Source of the DNA: Tetrapisispora phaffii CBS 4417
Lineage: Eukaryota > Ascomycota > Saccharomycetes > Saccharomycetales > Saccharomycetaceae
DNA length: 64,000 bases
NCBI RefSeq assembly: GCF_000236905.1
Contig: NC_016525.1
Span: 496,001 to 560,000 of the forward strand
Direction of reading: 5' to 3'
How positions within the stretch are numbered: position 1 is the first letter of the stretch; the number at the start of each line of letters is the position of its first letter. The notes under the pieces are model-generated. The model did no database searches, was not told the origin of the DNA, and saw only the letters and a list, made by a program, of their open reading frames with translations. Below are positions 18,640 to 29,090 of the stretch, one piece after another. Both the position numbers and the translations under genes were made by a program.

Positions 18640-19314
18640 ATGGCTGAAGAGGAAACGAAAAAACAGTTGACCAAGAAGCAATTAAAAGCTTTAGAATCGA
18701 GAAAATCGAAAAAAGATAGAGAAAAAACAAAAGAACTGAAGAGATCAGTCGCTGACGAGCCTGCCCCAAGAACAAATGCTGATGGCGAACCAGCCAAGAA
18801 GAAGAGAAAAACACGTCGTGGCCATGGCGGCAAAGGTAAGAGTGGATCACAAAGTAAAAATAGATTTATCATTTTTGTTGGCAGTTTACCGAAGGACATC
18901 ACAGCTACTGAATTACAGACACATTTCAAATCTAGTTCACCTGATTTCATCAGATTGAGAAGTGATAAAGGTATTGCATTTTTGGAATTTGACACCGAGA
19001 AGGATCTAAGTAACATTCAGAGAAGAATGGATGTTGCTTTATTACAGCATAGAACAACAATTAGAGATAAAACCATTAATGTTGAATTAACAGTTGGTGG
19101 CGGTGGTAACTCTAAGGATCGTCTTGAAAAATTACAAAAGAAAAATGAAAAACTTGATGTTGAAAGACAAGAAAGAGTACGTAAAATGATTAAAGATAGT
19201 GCGAAAAAAGCAGAATCTAAGAATACTAGTAATAATAATAATAGCAGTAGTAATGAAAATGCACCAAAGACTACTAATGGTATACATCCTGATAGATTAA
19301 AACTAATTAAATAA
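18640..19314 (+). CDS. NOP6: Nucleolar protein Nop6 (RRM, 40S biogenesis)
   Basis: 224 residues, equal to the family's usual length (about 225). A lysine-rich N-terminus with KKQLTKKQLKALESRK is followed by a basic patch [20 protein letters not shown] single RRM lies at about 75-152 (RFIIFVGSLPKDITATEL and KGIAFLEFDTEKD). The C-terminal helix is charged (LEKLQKKNEKLDVERQERV), with an Asn/Ser tract and the ending GIHPDRLKLIK. In S. cerevisiae it acts in early small-subunit pre-rRNA processing. RRPE and PAC motifs upstream agree. It is the first gene in this block whose best counterpart is on chromosome IV (YDL213C) rather than XIV. Confidence 0.94.
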   Translation: MAEEETKKQLTKKQLKALESRKSKKDREKTKELKRSVADEPAPRTNADGEPAKKKRKTRRGHGGKGKSGSQSKNRFIIFVGSLPKDITATELQTHFKSSSPDFIRLRSDKGIAFLEFDTEKDLSNIQRRMDVALLQHRTTIRDKTINVELTVGGGGNSKDRLEKLQKKNEKLDVERQERVRKMIKDSAKKAESKNTSNNNNSSSNENAPKTTNGIHPDRLKLIK

Positions 19315-20631
19315 GGCAATACATATATGACTATAGTTGTATAAGTATATATATATATATTACTTTTTTATTAATGTTTAATAAGAAGAGGATCAAAAAT
19401 AATAATAGTTTCCAACTTTTAATGTGTATGCAAGTGACACAAATTCAAGATTAAATAGTTACTATATAAAAGTGAAATAACAAGAACGGGGTTATACAGT
19501 GTGCAGGATATTAAACTCTATTGCCCCCTCCTCCTTGTTCGATGTGTATGCAGGTTATACTTTCGGAACATGCACTCTCACTTTTTATAGGATAACAACA
19601 ACAGCTAAGAAAACTAAGGTAAAATAAAACTATGTATCCAACAGGGTCCTTCAACACACAACCTTCACCGGACCTCGTGCAAGTGAAAGATCTAATGATC
19701 TATATGTCTTTTAGAAACTTTCGAAATAAATAGAATCACTGTGGTTGCTCCTATACTGTAAACTCTTCCCATTTTAAATTTAAAGCAGACGCATCACAAT
19801 ATTAGCAGTCGCCCAATTGAGTAATTCGTCGTTGTTATAACTCCGTCTTTGTGTCGTGTTTTTTTTATTCTATTTTTATTTTAACACGCAAATCAAAAGT
19901 AAAATTAAAGCTTTTGAAACAATTAATGACTACTCCTCCTCCTTCAATGATATCTACATTAACAGTAATATCATATAATAATAGAAAAACAATAAAAAAT
20001 GGTCATTCATTATTACTAAGTAGTGTCAACAAATTGTTTAATAATAGAAATTTGCAAATCGCGGACGATGTTTCCGAAATCTTCGTCTCCATAATACTTG
20101 CATTTCCCCACAGTTCTATTATCCATAAAATTGCAGTTTCCCTTTTTTCTCTCTCCTTGTCATTTAAGACGATGCCACTTTAATCATCCGGGCCTCTTCC
20201 GCAGGTGGTTGTGGCAATTGTTGCTATGCGATGCGCTATTGTGTACTTGTTTGATAAAAACGAGACAAATAGCCGAACAGATAACTAAATCATAGTGATT
20301 CACAATAATAAGAAGTCATTTACTATTGTGGTTGCATTACACACTATGGGAATAAACTTCCCTTAAAATAGCATTGTGTTCGTGACTTGTAAAAATAACT
20401 TCTTAACGAAACAATGCATAATAAACTAATATGTGTATCGCAGTATAATATACAGCTAATAACTACCATTAAAAAGTAGATAACAAATATATGATGTTCT
20501 ATATAAAGGGTGCTTTAATTTTCTTTTTATCAAGAATCTATGTCCTATTTTTAATGATTTCGTTATATATTTGTATAATGTAACTGTTTGTTATAATGAT
20601 ATAGCAACCATATTAAACAATAGTAATAGTG

Positions 20632-20670
<39 letters not shown>

Positions 20671-20706
20671 ATAATAATAATAATAATAATTTAAAAATAA
20701 TTCACG
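19315..20706. other. Long intergenic region: NOP6 3' region and GDH2 promoter
   Basis: 1.4 kb. In S. cerevisiae the kinase gene PRR2 lies between NOP6 and GDH2; no kinase remnant is seen here. A short open frame at 19,851-20,183 uses a non-ATG start and has no similarity. The last 75 bases before GDH2 hold the CAGCAA and ATA repeats listed separately. Confidence 0.55.
20633..20690 (+). repeat. CAGCAA hexanucleotide run and ATA run in the GDH2 leader
   Basis: About six CAGCAA units (20633-20670) are followed by about seven ATA/AAT units (to about 20690), 16-75 bp before the GDH2 ATG. An in-frame TAA at 20698-20700 separates the repeat from the ATG, so it is leader or promoter DNA and does not code for a Gln/Asn tract. 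Confidence 0.85.
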
Positions 20707-23700
20707 ATGTTCTTAGTAAGTGATGTTAATAATTCCAAGATTCCTGATATTTCGGCTCTTTCAATTTCTTCTATCTCTGATTACCATGTTTTTGATTTCC
20801 CAGGTAAAGACTTACAACGTGAACAAGTTATTGATTTAATCGATCAACAAGGTTTTATCCCCGATGACTTAATTGAACAGGAAGTTGATTGGTTTTATAA
20901 TTCTCTGGGTATCGACGATTTGTTTTTTGCCAGGGAAACTCCCGAATTATTGTCAAGTATAATTCATTCATTATACGCATCAAAATTAGATTCTTTCACA
21001 AAATTGTCTTGCAAAACAAGCGATGGGAGTAATTTAACTCGACCAAATAAAAGTATAAGGGATTTATTTAAAATTAAAAATAAAATTTTGACAAAAGATA
21101 ATCATGCAATATTTATGGAAACGAGCAATCTTCAGATAACAAGATCAAATGAAAGGTTGATTGGAAATTTAGAAAATAAGGCTTCATCACTAGACTCAAC
21201 AATAGAAAACGCATATAATAAAAATACTTTAGGTTCATTTGGAAGTAATTCTCTAAATATTATTGGCGATGAAACAGAAAATGTGCCATATCATTTGGAT
21301 GGTCAAATTGATGAATTATATTTAGATAATAATTCAAGTTTAGGAACAAGATCCGTTTCGTTTTGGACCCCACAAAGTGGTCTCAAATTAACATTTGTAT
21401 ATAATTGTAATTTTGATGGTACTACAGAAAAAAATATAACTTCAGAACAGTTACTAAATGGTGATATTGATTCTATCAGTGACAAAACAATGACACAAGT
21501 TTCATCATTAGAGACAAAAAATTATACGGTTATTTTAATCAAATTAGTTAAAGAAAGAGAAGGACCAGTCATTAAAACAGTCAATTCTTCAGAAAATAAT
21601 GATGAAATTAGACTATTAATCGCATTTAAAAGATTTACAACAAAAAACTATTATGAAGCAATTTCAACATTATTTCACTATTATCGATTATCTCCTTCCA
21701 AGTTTTATTTGGAGACATTCAAACTATCTAATGATGTTAATAACAATAGTGACAATATTGTTATCTTCTCTATTTACTTAAACAGATCACAACAATTGGA
21801 GGATTTATCGTTAGGTAACAATATTGAATTGTCATTGAAACAAATTGAAAGAGAAGCTTCTTTATTATATGCAATTCCAAACAATTCATTTGATAAGCTT
21901 TACGAACAAAGATTATTTTCTCCTCAAGAAGCTGTCTACGCACACGTATCAGCAAATTTTATTAATCATTTTATCAACAGATTAGGCTCAGATTATCAAT
22001 CACTAATTGCAGAGTTGAATGTCAAAGAAAGTAATATAATTTTATTAGAGTTAGTTGAAAATTTAAAGAGAAAATTAAGGACAGAAACGTTTACATTGCA
22101 GATGATTATTTCAAGTCTAGAAAAATATTATATGATTGTTTCAAAATTATACAAAACTTTTGCAGAAGTTCATTATCGTAGAGATGAGCAGTCCTTAAAG
22201 GAAACATTATCATTTCAAAGATTAGAGCGTTTAGAACCATTCAAAAACGATCAAGAATTTGAATCGTATTTGAATAAATTTATTCCAAATGATTCTCCAG
22301 CTCTATTAATCTTGAAAACTTTGAATATTTTTAATAAATCAATATTAAAGACAAACTTTTTTGTTACAAGAAAAGTTGCTTTATCATTTAGGTTGGATCC
22401 AAAACTAATTATGCCAGTATCTGAATATTCGGAAACTCCATATGGTATATTTTATGTCATCGGAAATACATTCAAAGGGTTCCATATCAGATTTAGAGAA
22501 ATTTCTCGTGGTGGTATTCGAATTGTTACCTCCAAAAATGCAGATATTTACGAATCAAATACAAGAAATGTCATAGATGAAAACTACCAATTAGCCTTAA
22601 CACAACAATGTAAAAACAAAGATATCCCAGAAGGTGGCTCAAAGGGAGTTATTCTATTATCACCAGGGTTAACTTCATCGGATCAAACATTTAACGCATT
22701 TTCTCAGTATGTCGATGCAATAATAGACATTTTAATTAAGGATCCATTAAAAGAAACTTACGTAGATTTACTAGGATATGAAGAAATATTATTTTTTGGT
22801 CCTGATGAAGGAACTGCAGGTTATGTCGATTGGGCAACTCAACATGCAAGGTTAAGAGGTTGCCCATGGTGGAAGTCTTTCTTAACTGGCAAATCAGCAT
22901 CGCTTGGTGGTATCCCTCATGACGAATATGGTATGACTTCCCTAGGTGTTCGTGCGTATGTCAACGCATTGTACAGAACATTAAATTTGGAGAATACTAC
23001 AATTAGAAAATTTCAAACTGGTGGACCAGATGGTGACTTAGGTTCAAATGAAATATTATTGTCTACCAATAATGAATTGTATGTCGCTATAGTCGATGGT
23101 TCAGGTGTGCTTTGTGATTCCAACGGTTTGGATTCTTTAGAATTAATCAAATTGGCTAATTCAAGAAGTACGGTATCAAATTATGATATGAAAAAATTGA
23201 GCAACATGGGATTCTTTGTTAGCGTCGATGACATGGATATAATGATCCCAAACAGTACCATAGTTGCGAATGGTACCACTTTCAGAAACACTTTCCATAC
23301 TCAAATTTTTAAATTTGTTGATAAGATTGATTTATTCGTACCATGTGGTGGCAGACCAAACTCAATTAACTTAAATAATCTTCATTACTTTATTGATGAC
23401 AAGACAAACAAGAGTAGAATTCCATATATAATTGAAGGCGCCAATCTTTTTATTAATAAGGCTGCTGAAATTGCACTTGATGCTCATGGTTGTCTTTTAT
23501 TCAAAGATATGTCAGTTAACAAAGGTGGTGTAACATCTTCGTCATTAGAGGTGTTGGCGTCATTGTCCCTAAATGAAGAAGATTTTAGTCAACAATTTAT
23601 TGGGAACAGTGATGAGAAATCACCATTATACAAAGGGTATATTTGTGAAGTTCAATCAAGAATTCAAGATAGTGCGGAGAAAGAGTTTAAATTACTATGG

Positions 23701-24042
23701 GATTTAAAGAGGAAAACAAATAAACCAACAGCAAAACTATCTGATTTAATTTCTCAAACAATTAATAAATTAAATGATGACTTGATTGACTCGAATGAGT
23801 TATGGATGAATGATATTAAACTTCGGGATTATTTATTATTTAAGAAAATCATACCTTCTCTGTTGACTGAAGTTGCAGGCGAAGCAGATATCTTAAAGAA
23901 TATTCCAGTTCCATACCTTAAAGCATTATTATCAAGTTACTTATCGAGTTCGTTTGTGTACAAGTTTGGGGTAGAGGTAGATATTGGTAATTTCTTAGAG
24001 TACATAGGGATGTTGAAAAGGGAGGCTTTAGAAAGCAATTAA
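20707..24042 (+). CDS. GDH2: NAD-dependent glutamate dehydrogenase
   Basis: 1,111 residues against about 1,092 in S. cerevisiae Gdh2. The enzyme oxidatively deaminates glutamate to 2-oxoglutarate and ammonia with NAD+, for growth on glutamate or proline as nitrogen source. The N-terminal 550 residues are the fungal regulatory domain (GFIPDDLIEQEVDWFYNSLG). The catalytic part contains ISRGGIRIV, the substrate-binding lysine context DIPEGGSKGVILLSPG, GPDEGTAGYVDWA and FQTGGPDGDLGSNEIL. Towards the end it has VPCGGRPNSI and IIEGANLFI. Codons are AT-rich like the neighbours and no break is seen. The start is the only ATG compatible with the conserved N-terminus. Confidence 0.97.
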   Translation: MFLVSDVNNSKIPDISALSISSISDYHVFDFPGKDLQREQVIDLIDQQGFIPDDLIEQEVDWFYNSLGIDDLFFARETPELLSSIIHSLYASKLDSFTKLSCKTSDGSNLTRPNKSIRDLFKIKNKILTKDNHAIFMETSNLQITRSNERLIGNLENKASSLDSTIENAYNKNTLGSFGSNSLNIIGDETENVPYHLDGQIDELYLDNNSSLGTRSVSFWTPQSGLKLTFVYNCNFDGTTEKNITSEQLLNGDIDSISDKTMTQVSSLETKNYTVILIKLVKEREGPVIKTVNSSENNDEIRLLIAFKRFTTKNYYEAISTLFHYYRLSPSKFYLETFKLSNDVNNNSDNIVIFSIYLNRSQQLEDLSLGNNIELSLKQIEREASLLYAIPNNSFDKLYEQRLFSPQEAVYAHVSANFINHFINRLGSDYQSLIAELNVKESNIILLELVENLKRKLRTETFTLQMIISSLEKYYMIVSKLYKTFAEVHYRRDEQSLKETLSFQRLERLEPFKNDQEFESYLNKFIPNDSPALLILKTLNIFNKSILKTNFFVTRKVALSFRLDPKLIMPVSEYSETPYGIFYVIGNTFKGFHIRFREISRGGIRIVTSKNADIYESNTRNVIDENYQLALTQQCKNKDIPEGGSKGVILLSPGLTSSDQTFNAFSQYVDAIIDILIKDPLKETYVDLLGYEEILFFGPDEGTAGYVDWATQHARLRGCPWWKSFLTGKSASLGGIPHDEYGMTSLGVRAYVNALYRTLNLENTTIRKFQTGGPDGDLGSNEILLSTNNELYVAIVDGSGVLCDSNGLDSLELIKLANSRSTVSNYDMKKLSNMGFFVSVDDMDIMIPNSTIVANGTTFRNTFHTQIFKFVDKIDLFVPCGGRPNSINLNNLHYFIDDKTNKSRIPYIIEGANLFINKAAEIALDAHGCLLFKDMSVNKGGVTSSSLEVLASLSLNEEDFSQQFIGNSDEKSPLYKGYICEVQSRIQDSAEKEFKLLWDLKRKTNKPTAKLSDLISQTINKLNDDLIDSNELWMNDIKLRDYLLFKKIIPSLLTEVAGEADILKNIPVPYLKALLSSYLSSSFVYKFGVEVDIGNFLEYIGMLKREALESN

Positions 24043-24385
24043 TTTAATTTTAAATATTAAAAATAGTATTTTTAAAAGTATAAGTTACGTAAACCAAAAA
24101 TAATCCAATCCACCTATATAGTGGTTGTACATAAATATTTATAAACATCTGGTATTTCTAAAAGCCCGTCTCGAATTACTGACGCTTAATATTTTGTACT
24201 TCGATTGCCTATCATAAATAATGTTCCCGATATTAAAAATGAAACTTATAAAAGTCATATGTTTTAATTGGAAATTAGGGCAAATCCGTAATTGCACTGA
24301 TTGGTATATTAAATATGATAGTTGCTTAAACAAAAAGAATTCCAGATGGAAAAAGGGACAATACTGCATATAGCAATTAAAGGAA
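24043..24385. other. Intergenic GDH2 to RRI1
   Basis: 343 bp, same-strand spacer with GDH2 3' sequences and the RRI1 promoter. No distinct motif is supported. Confidence 0.6.
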
Positions 24386-25684
24386 ATGAGCTTAGAAAAT
24401 ATTCAGTTTTCTGAATTAGATGAGGCAATCAGAAGTCATTACGATCAAAAATGCGATGATAATGGAAAGCACAATAAAAATAAGCATGCTGAACTTCCAA
24501 ACCAGGAATATTTAGAGACTAGTAGGTCTATCTATGAGACTAGTCACAGGTTGGAAAGTAACTTTGATAATTCAGAGTCTTGGGGAAATAATCCAAATTA
24601 TTTTAATCAAGTGCTTTTATCAAAGTTGGCAGCATGTAAAATGTTAAATCATGGACATAGAGGTGAAGATATCGAAGTAATGGGAATACTAGTTGGCACA
24701 ACGATTGAAAATAACATTGTAATACACGACACCTTTGAAATTCCTGTCGAAGGAACAGAAACTAGAGTTAATGCCCAGATGGAGTCCTATGAATATATGG
24801 TTCAATACGCGGAAGAAGTGATTGAAAACAATGAGAAACAAAGCACTATAGTGGGCTGGTACCACACGCACCCTGGATATGGATGTTGGTTAAGTAATGT
24901 TGATATACAAACACAAAAACTGAATCAAAGTTATCAAGATCCGTATGTTGCTGTCGTTCTCGACCCTCACAAGAGTTCCAAAGAAGGCATCATAGAACTT
25001 GGCGCTTTTCGCACAAAACCATCACCTTTGAACAAGACTATAGATACATTTTATGAATTACCAATAAAGATATTTGACTCTGAACTCAACTATTCTTTAG
25101 CTTATAACCATCTATCCTACAAATGTCCTCAAATTGACTTGAACCTAAGTTCAATTTTATATAGTCAGCTGCTTGAAAGTCTAAAACATAATATCTCTTT
25201 ATCTAAATCTTCAAAATCAAAAACATTAAAGATTTCCCAGGACCAACTGAACAATATGAACAATGATAATATAAAGACTAATATGGCGATGTACCGAACC
25301 GTTAGTTCTACTTCTTTAACTAGCACTAATTCCGGCAGAAATACAAGCGATATCGATATGATTAGAAATGATATCGCAGATTCGGGAAGTATGACAAGCA
25401 GTATTAACCAATACAAAGAATTTGGATCGACAAGAAGTGATTCAGTTCATTGTTTAGCTAACGAAAGTATGTTTCACTCCTCAAATAATCCCTTTAAGGA
25501 ATCATTATTAAGAGATGCGTCTTCTAACTTGGTTCCGAACACTTTATCTTTTGACATAGAATCTGAAGGAATCCACACAGGTAACCTTAAAAGAGAATTT
25601 GAACAGAAGAAGGACATGCTACTGGGTTTAAAATTACAAGAATATAGAAATCTAAAGTTGTATCATGATATATTTAGTTTATGA
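24386..25684 (+). CDS. RRI1: COP9 signalosome catalytic subunit Rri1 (Csn5, JAMM deneddylase)
   Basis: 432 residues against about 440 in S. cerevisiae. The MPN+/JAMM domain spans about 70-230: LLSKLAACKMLNHGHRG, EVMGILVG with the catalytic glutamate, and the zinc motif GWYHTHPGYGCWLSNVD (His-x-His-x10-Asp form). The enzyme removes Rub1/NEDD8 from cullins such as Cdc53. The Ser/Asn-rich C-terminal half is poorly conserved. Its stop (TGA 25682-25684) lies beyond the stop of the convergent SWT21 gene, so the two reading frames overlap by six bases. Confidence 0.95.
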   Translation: MSLENIQFSELDEAIRSHYDQKCDDNGKHNKNKHAELPNQEYLETSRSIYETSHRLESNFDNSESWGNNPNYFNQVLLSKLAACKMLNHGHRGEDIEVMGILVGTTIENNIVIHDTFEIPVEGTETRVNAQMESYEYMVQYAEEVIENNEKQSTIVGWYHTHPGYGCWLSNVDIQTQKLNQSYQDPYVAVVLDPHKSSKEGIIELGAFRTKPSPLNKTIDTFYELPIKIFDSELNYSLAYNHLSYKCPQIDLNLSSILYSQLLESLKHNISLSKSSKSKTLKISQDQLNNMNNDNIKTNMAMYRTVSSTSLTSTNSGRNTSDIDMIRNDIADSGSMTSSINQYKEFGSTRSDSVHCLANESMFHSSNNPFKESLLRDASSNLVPNTLSFDIESEGIHTGNLKREFEQKKDMLLGLKLQEYRNLKLYHDIFSL

Positions 25685-26962
25685 GCAATTATATAATGAT
25701 ATACCAGAACTGAAATGTTTTTGAGTGTTTGCAGAATTTTCACCATTACCTTTAAACTTATCTGGAGAATATGATATCGCCAATTGATCCGTTTCTATAG
25801 GATTTGACACAACCAAATTAATTCTTAAATCATTGTAGTCAGTTAAATGTTGTGTAAACTCAGGTCCAGGAAGTTCATCAATATTCCGAGACATAATTCC
25901 TCCAAATTCTATCATATCTTTTCCCCATTGGATGAGATTACCATTTAAACTTCCAAGAAGCATACCATTTTGACTACATATATTACCCTTCATTTTTTGA
26001 TTATCGGTTGTAAAAGGTAGTCGAAGTTCGTTGATGATTGAACAGTTCATTCTGGTGTCTAAAATATCAATACTGTTTGAATTCCGTTTAATACTATAGA
26101 GATAGTGTTCATTTTCTGACATTAATATTTGATAGACACCATTACCTTCTTTCGATCTATATTTTATGTTTATTTGTTCACTACGAGTATCAATTAAGCC
26201 AATTTCATTTTTGTAAGTTCCAAAATGAAATACTGAACGAGTATTATCTAGAAATGGATATTCTGAGAAGCATGAAACTATAGATTTATGACTTGATTTC
26301 CCTATTATTCTGTTTGTTAGTCTTGATGTCCAAATTGGCTCTTTATAGGATGCATCATATAACGAAATTTTATTTTTTATTGAACCTGTTAGAAATTGTT
26401 TTTGCGAAATAAATTTAATGCTATATGCTGTTTCATATTTCTCGTTTTTATCATTGGTGACATTATAACTAAGTAATGGTTTAGTAGAAGTGCTGTCAAG
26501 TTCATCATTTAATGAATAAGCTTGAAGTGGTAAATCTTTGCTTGAAAGTAATATAATATTAGTGTCGGTATTATTAAATAATGAGTATTTTGGATTTACA
26601 GCGCTGCTTACAGTTGATGAAAATCTAAAAAATCTAGTAAATGGAACCATCTGTTGGTTAAAATGTTGATCACTAGAGTTCTCAGGAATAAGATATTGTC
26701 GAATTCCATAATCGCTATTAACAGCCACAATAGATGTGCCATCGGCAGCCCAATATAGGTCTTGACATATATTTGGCTTCCTTAATTTTGAGGCCTTTTC
26801 TGTATCAAGCTTAGGATCTGATAATTCAGGGTACTTATAATTTGAAGATCGAGTTGTATTTCTCCAAATTTCTTTTTCTTTATTCCATGTTGTTACCAAA
26901 TTACTTCCCTCAAATATCGTCTTGGTAGAGCATTGTAATAAAATGTTATGAAATTGATCCAT
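25679..26962 (-). CDS. SWT21: Swt21, WD40 protein linked to mRNA splicing (TCAB1/WDR79-like)
   Basis: 427 residues from the ATG at 26962 (an in-frame TTG two codons upstream is not a likely start). N-terminal block DLYWAADGTSIVAVNSDYGIRQYLIP, then weak WD-type repeats: FHFGTYKNEIGLIDTR, HYLYSIKRNSNSIDILDTR and NGMLLGSLNGNLIQWG. S. cerevisiae Swt21 (357 residues) associates with the spliceosome. Its position next to SRP1 and its orientation match YNL187W (KAR1, normally between them, is absent). The extra length comes from longer loops and C-terminus. Its 3' end overlaps RRI1 tail to tail by six bases. Confidence 0.85.
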   Translation of the reverse strand: MDQFHNILLQCSTKTIFEGSNLVTTWNKEKEIWRNTTRSSNYKYPELSDPKLDTEKASKLRKPNICQDLYWAADGTSIVAVNSDYGIRQYLIPENSSDQHFNQQMVPFTRFFRFSSTVSSAVNPKYSLFNNTDTNIILLSSKDLPLQAYSLNDELDSTSTKPLLSYNVTNDKNEKYETAYSIKFISQKQFLTGSIKNKISLYDASYKEPIWTSRLTNRIIGKSSHKSIVSCFSEYPFLDNTRSVFHFGTYKNEIGLIDTRSEQINIKYRSKEGNGVYQILMSENEHYLYSIKRNSNSIDILDTRMNCSIINELRLPFTTDNQKMKGNICSQNGMLLGSLNGNLIQWGKDMIEFGGIMSRNIDELPGPEFTQHLTDYNDLRINLVVSNPIETDQLAISYSPDKFKGNGENSANTQKHFSSGISLYNCS

Positions 26963-27458
26963 ATCCAACCCCCTGTGAGCAACATTCTATTTTCAGCTTG
27001 GATTTATCATAAGTTTATTCAATTTAATCCAGTTTGTAAAGAAATTCATCTCATACTCATGAACTTTAAGCAGCTATATTTATTGTTCACTATTTATATT
27101 TTTTAAAAAAGTATGTAATTATTCAAAAAGGCATATAAATAATTTACATAATGAATATATATGATATTTGAGTACATAGACTGAATGTTTAATATAACAA
27201 TAGAATAATATATTATATATAAATATATATCTTTTATAAATGTATTTTGTGATTGTATTTCAAACCAGATACTGTAATACGCAAAAGATTGAATAATCCA
27301 ATGGATTAAATATAAGATGGCTATGGTATTAATGATGAATTGAATCAAAACCATTGAGTTATCAAAATATTTTACAATGAACATAGTCTAATGTAGAATA
27401 CAATGAACATTGAAAACTGCTATATATAGTACAGACTTTAGTTTTCAGTTAATTAATT
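26963..27458. other. Intergenic: SWT21 promoter and SRP1 3' region
   Basis: 496 bp, very AT-rich. No remnant of KAR1, which occupies this position in S. cerevisiae, is recognisable. Confidence 0.6.
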
Positions 27459-29090
27459 TTAATTAAAATTAAATGTTTGGTTAACATTGGAACCAAAGCC
27501 GAAAGTATTCTCGGATGTTTGTGGAGCCATGTTTTCATCAATAGCGTCGTCTTCTTCACCAAAGTAAGTTTCAATAATAGTGTATGCCTTTTCATAAATT
27601 TTATCATTCTCGTTTTGTTGACAGTTGAAGATTTTTTCCATGCCACCAGCTTTTTCTATGTAATCAGCATTTTCATTAATTGTAAGCCCACGAGCTTCTT
27701 TATCGGCTTCACCCATCTTCAAAATATTTTCTAATGCATCTAAAGTGACTTCAACGATTTTGTTGTCAGCAATTTCTAATAGATCACACAATGGCTTTAT
27801 ACAACCTTGAGCAACTAAATATCTAATTATTTCCGGTCTATGTAAACCACCAGAGGAGGCATTGGAGATTGCCCAACATGCTTCCTTTTTAGTTTTATAA
27901 TCTGCCGTTTCCAATAACCTGATTAAGGATGGTAAAATATCAGCGTCTATTACGGATTGAATTTGATCAGTGTTACCAGCTGTGATATTTGAAATAGTCC
28001 AACAGGCTTCTTTTCTAATGGATTCCTTTGGAGAAGATAATAAGTGTCTTAAAGCTACGAGGACACCAGAATTGATGACAACTTGAGTTTGTAAATCAGT
28101 ACCAGTAACAATGTTTCCTACCGCTCTTAAAGCAGGTGTTTGAACAAGAGTTGATTGATGGGTCAACAATTCAACCAATCTTTTTGGGATTCTTGCGTCA
28201 ATAACAGCTTGGATAGCTTCGGAAGGACCATCAGATAAGTACGAGATAGCCCAGCAAGCATCGATCAAAGTCTCGGTATCCAAAGAGTATATTAGCTTTG
28301 CTAAAGTTGGCAAAGCCTTTGAGACAATAGTCCAATCTGGTTGCGGTTTCTTACCTCTACATAAATTGGATAAAGTCCAGGTAGCTGTTCTAATTAAAGA
28401 CGTTTTGTTTGTGTTGAATAACCCTAAAATTGGATCCATAGCCCCGCTTTGTAGGACATGGTCTCTGTATTGTGTGGAATCACCTGCGACGTTACCCAAA
28501 GCCCAAATAGCTTGTTCTTGGACTTCAACGGTACCTGTGTACAACAGCTGAATGAACAATGGAACTGCACCAGCCTCGACTACTACTTGGGTTTGTGATG
28601 ATGAACCGGATGCAATATTGGTTAAAGCCCAAGCTGCTTCCAATTGCAACATTTCCGGTTGATTTTCATTCATGAAGTTTATCAGAGTTGGCACGACACC
28701 AGATTGAATAACCAATTCGATTGGGGGATTATTTTCTCTTGATAATATTTGTCTAAATTTGACTGTTGCATTTAATTGTTCTTGCATGTCGTTTGACTGA
28801 ATTTGTTTAATCATTTGTGGTAATTCGACTTGCAATTGATCGTAAAACTGTTTATCGGCAGCTGAAACGTCATCCTCATCTTCTGAATCAGAGGCATCGG
28901 CATGAGAAGCGCCTGCAGCGTTAAAGTTTCTTCTCTTCGCCAAAGCCTCATCTCTCTTGGCCTTTCTCAACTCGACCTGCTGTGTGTCTCTTCTACGACG
29001 CAATTCATCGGCAGAGAATCTACCTTTATTCTTGAAATTCGTACGCCTGTACTCTGGCACGAACTTATTAGTGGAATCTTCTTCGTTCAT
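27459..29090 (-). CDS. SRP1: Karyopherin alpha (importin alpha) Srp1
   Basis: 543 residues, one more than S. cerevisiae Srp1. The N-terminal importin-beta-binding region (about 1-60) is rich in Arg/Lys ([20 protein letters not shown], then [19 protein letters not shown]). About ten armadillo repeats follow, with the NLS-binding Trp/Asn ladder seen in repeated [45 protein letters not shown] and WAISNASSG. The acidic C-terminus binds the export factor Cse1. Srp1 imports proteins with classical nuclear localisation signals and also acts with Sts1 in proteasome targeting. An unusual array of CACGTG boxes lies about 500 bp upstream. Confidence 0.98.
   Translation of the reverse strand: MNEEDSTNKFVPEYRRTNFKNKGRFSADELRRRRDTQQVELRKAKRDEALAKRRNFNAAGASHADASDSEDEDDVSAADKQFYDQLQVELPQMIKQIQSNDMQEQLNATVKFRQILSRENNPPIELVIQSGVVPTLINFMNENQPEMLQLEAAWALTNIASGSSSQTQVVVEAGAVPLFIQLLYTGTVEVQEQAIWALGNVAGDSTQYRDHVLQSGAMDPILGLFNTNKTSLIRTATWTLSNLCRGKKPQPDWTIVSKALPTLAKLIYSLDTETLIDACWAISYLSDGPSEAIQAVIDARIPKRLVELLTHQSTLVQTPALRAVGNIVTGTDLQTQVVINSGVLVALRHLLSSPKESIRKEACWTISNITAGNTDQIQSVIDADILPSLIRLLETADYKTKKEACWAISNASSGGLHRPEIIRYLVAQGCIKPLCDLLEIADNKIVEVTLDALENILKMGEADKEARGLTINENADYIEKAGGMEKIFNCQQNENDKIYEKAYTIIETYFGEEDDAIDENMAPQTSENTFGFGSNVNQTFNFN

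Noticed and set aside
20040..20090. GTTTCCGAAA as a CDEIII core
   Set aside because: The TGTTTTTG half is absent and there is no CDEI with an AT-rich spacer 80-90 bp away.
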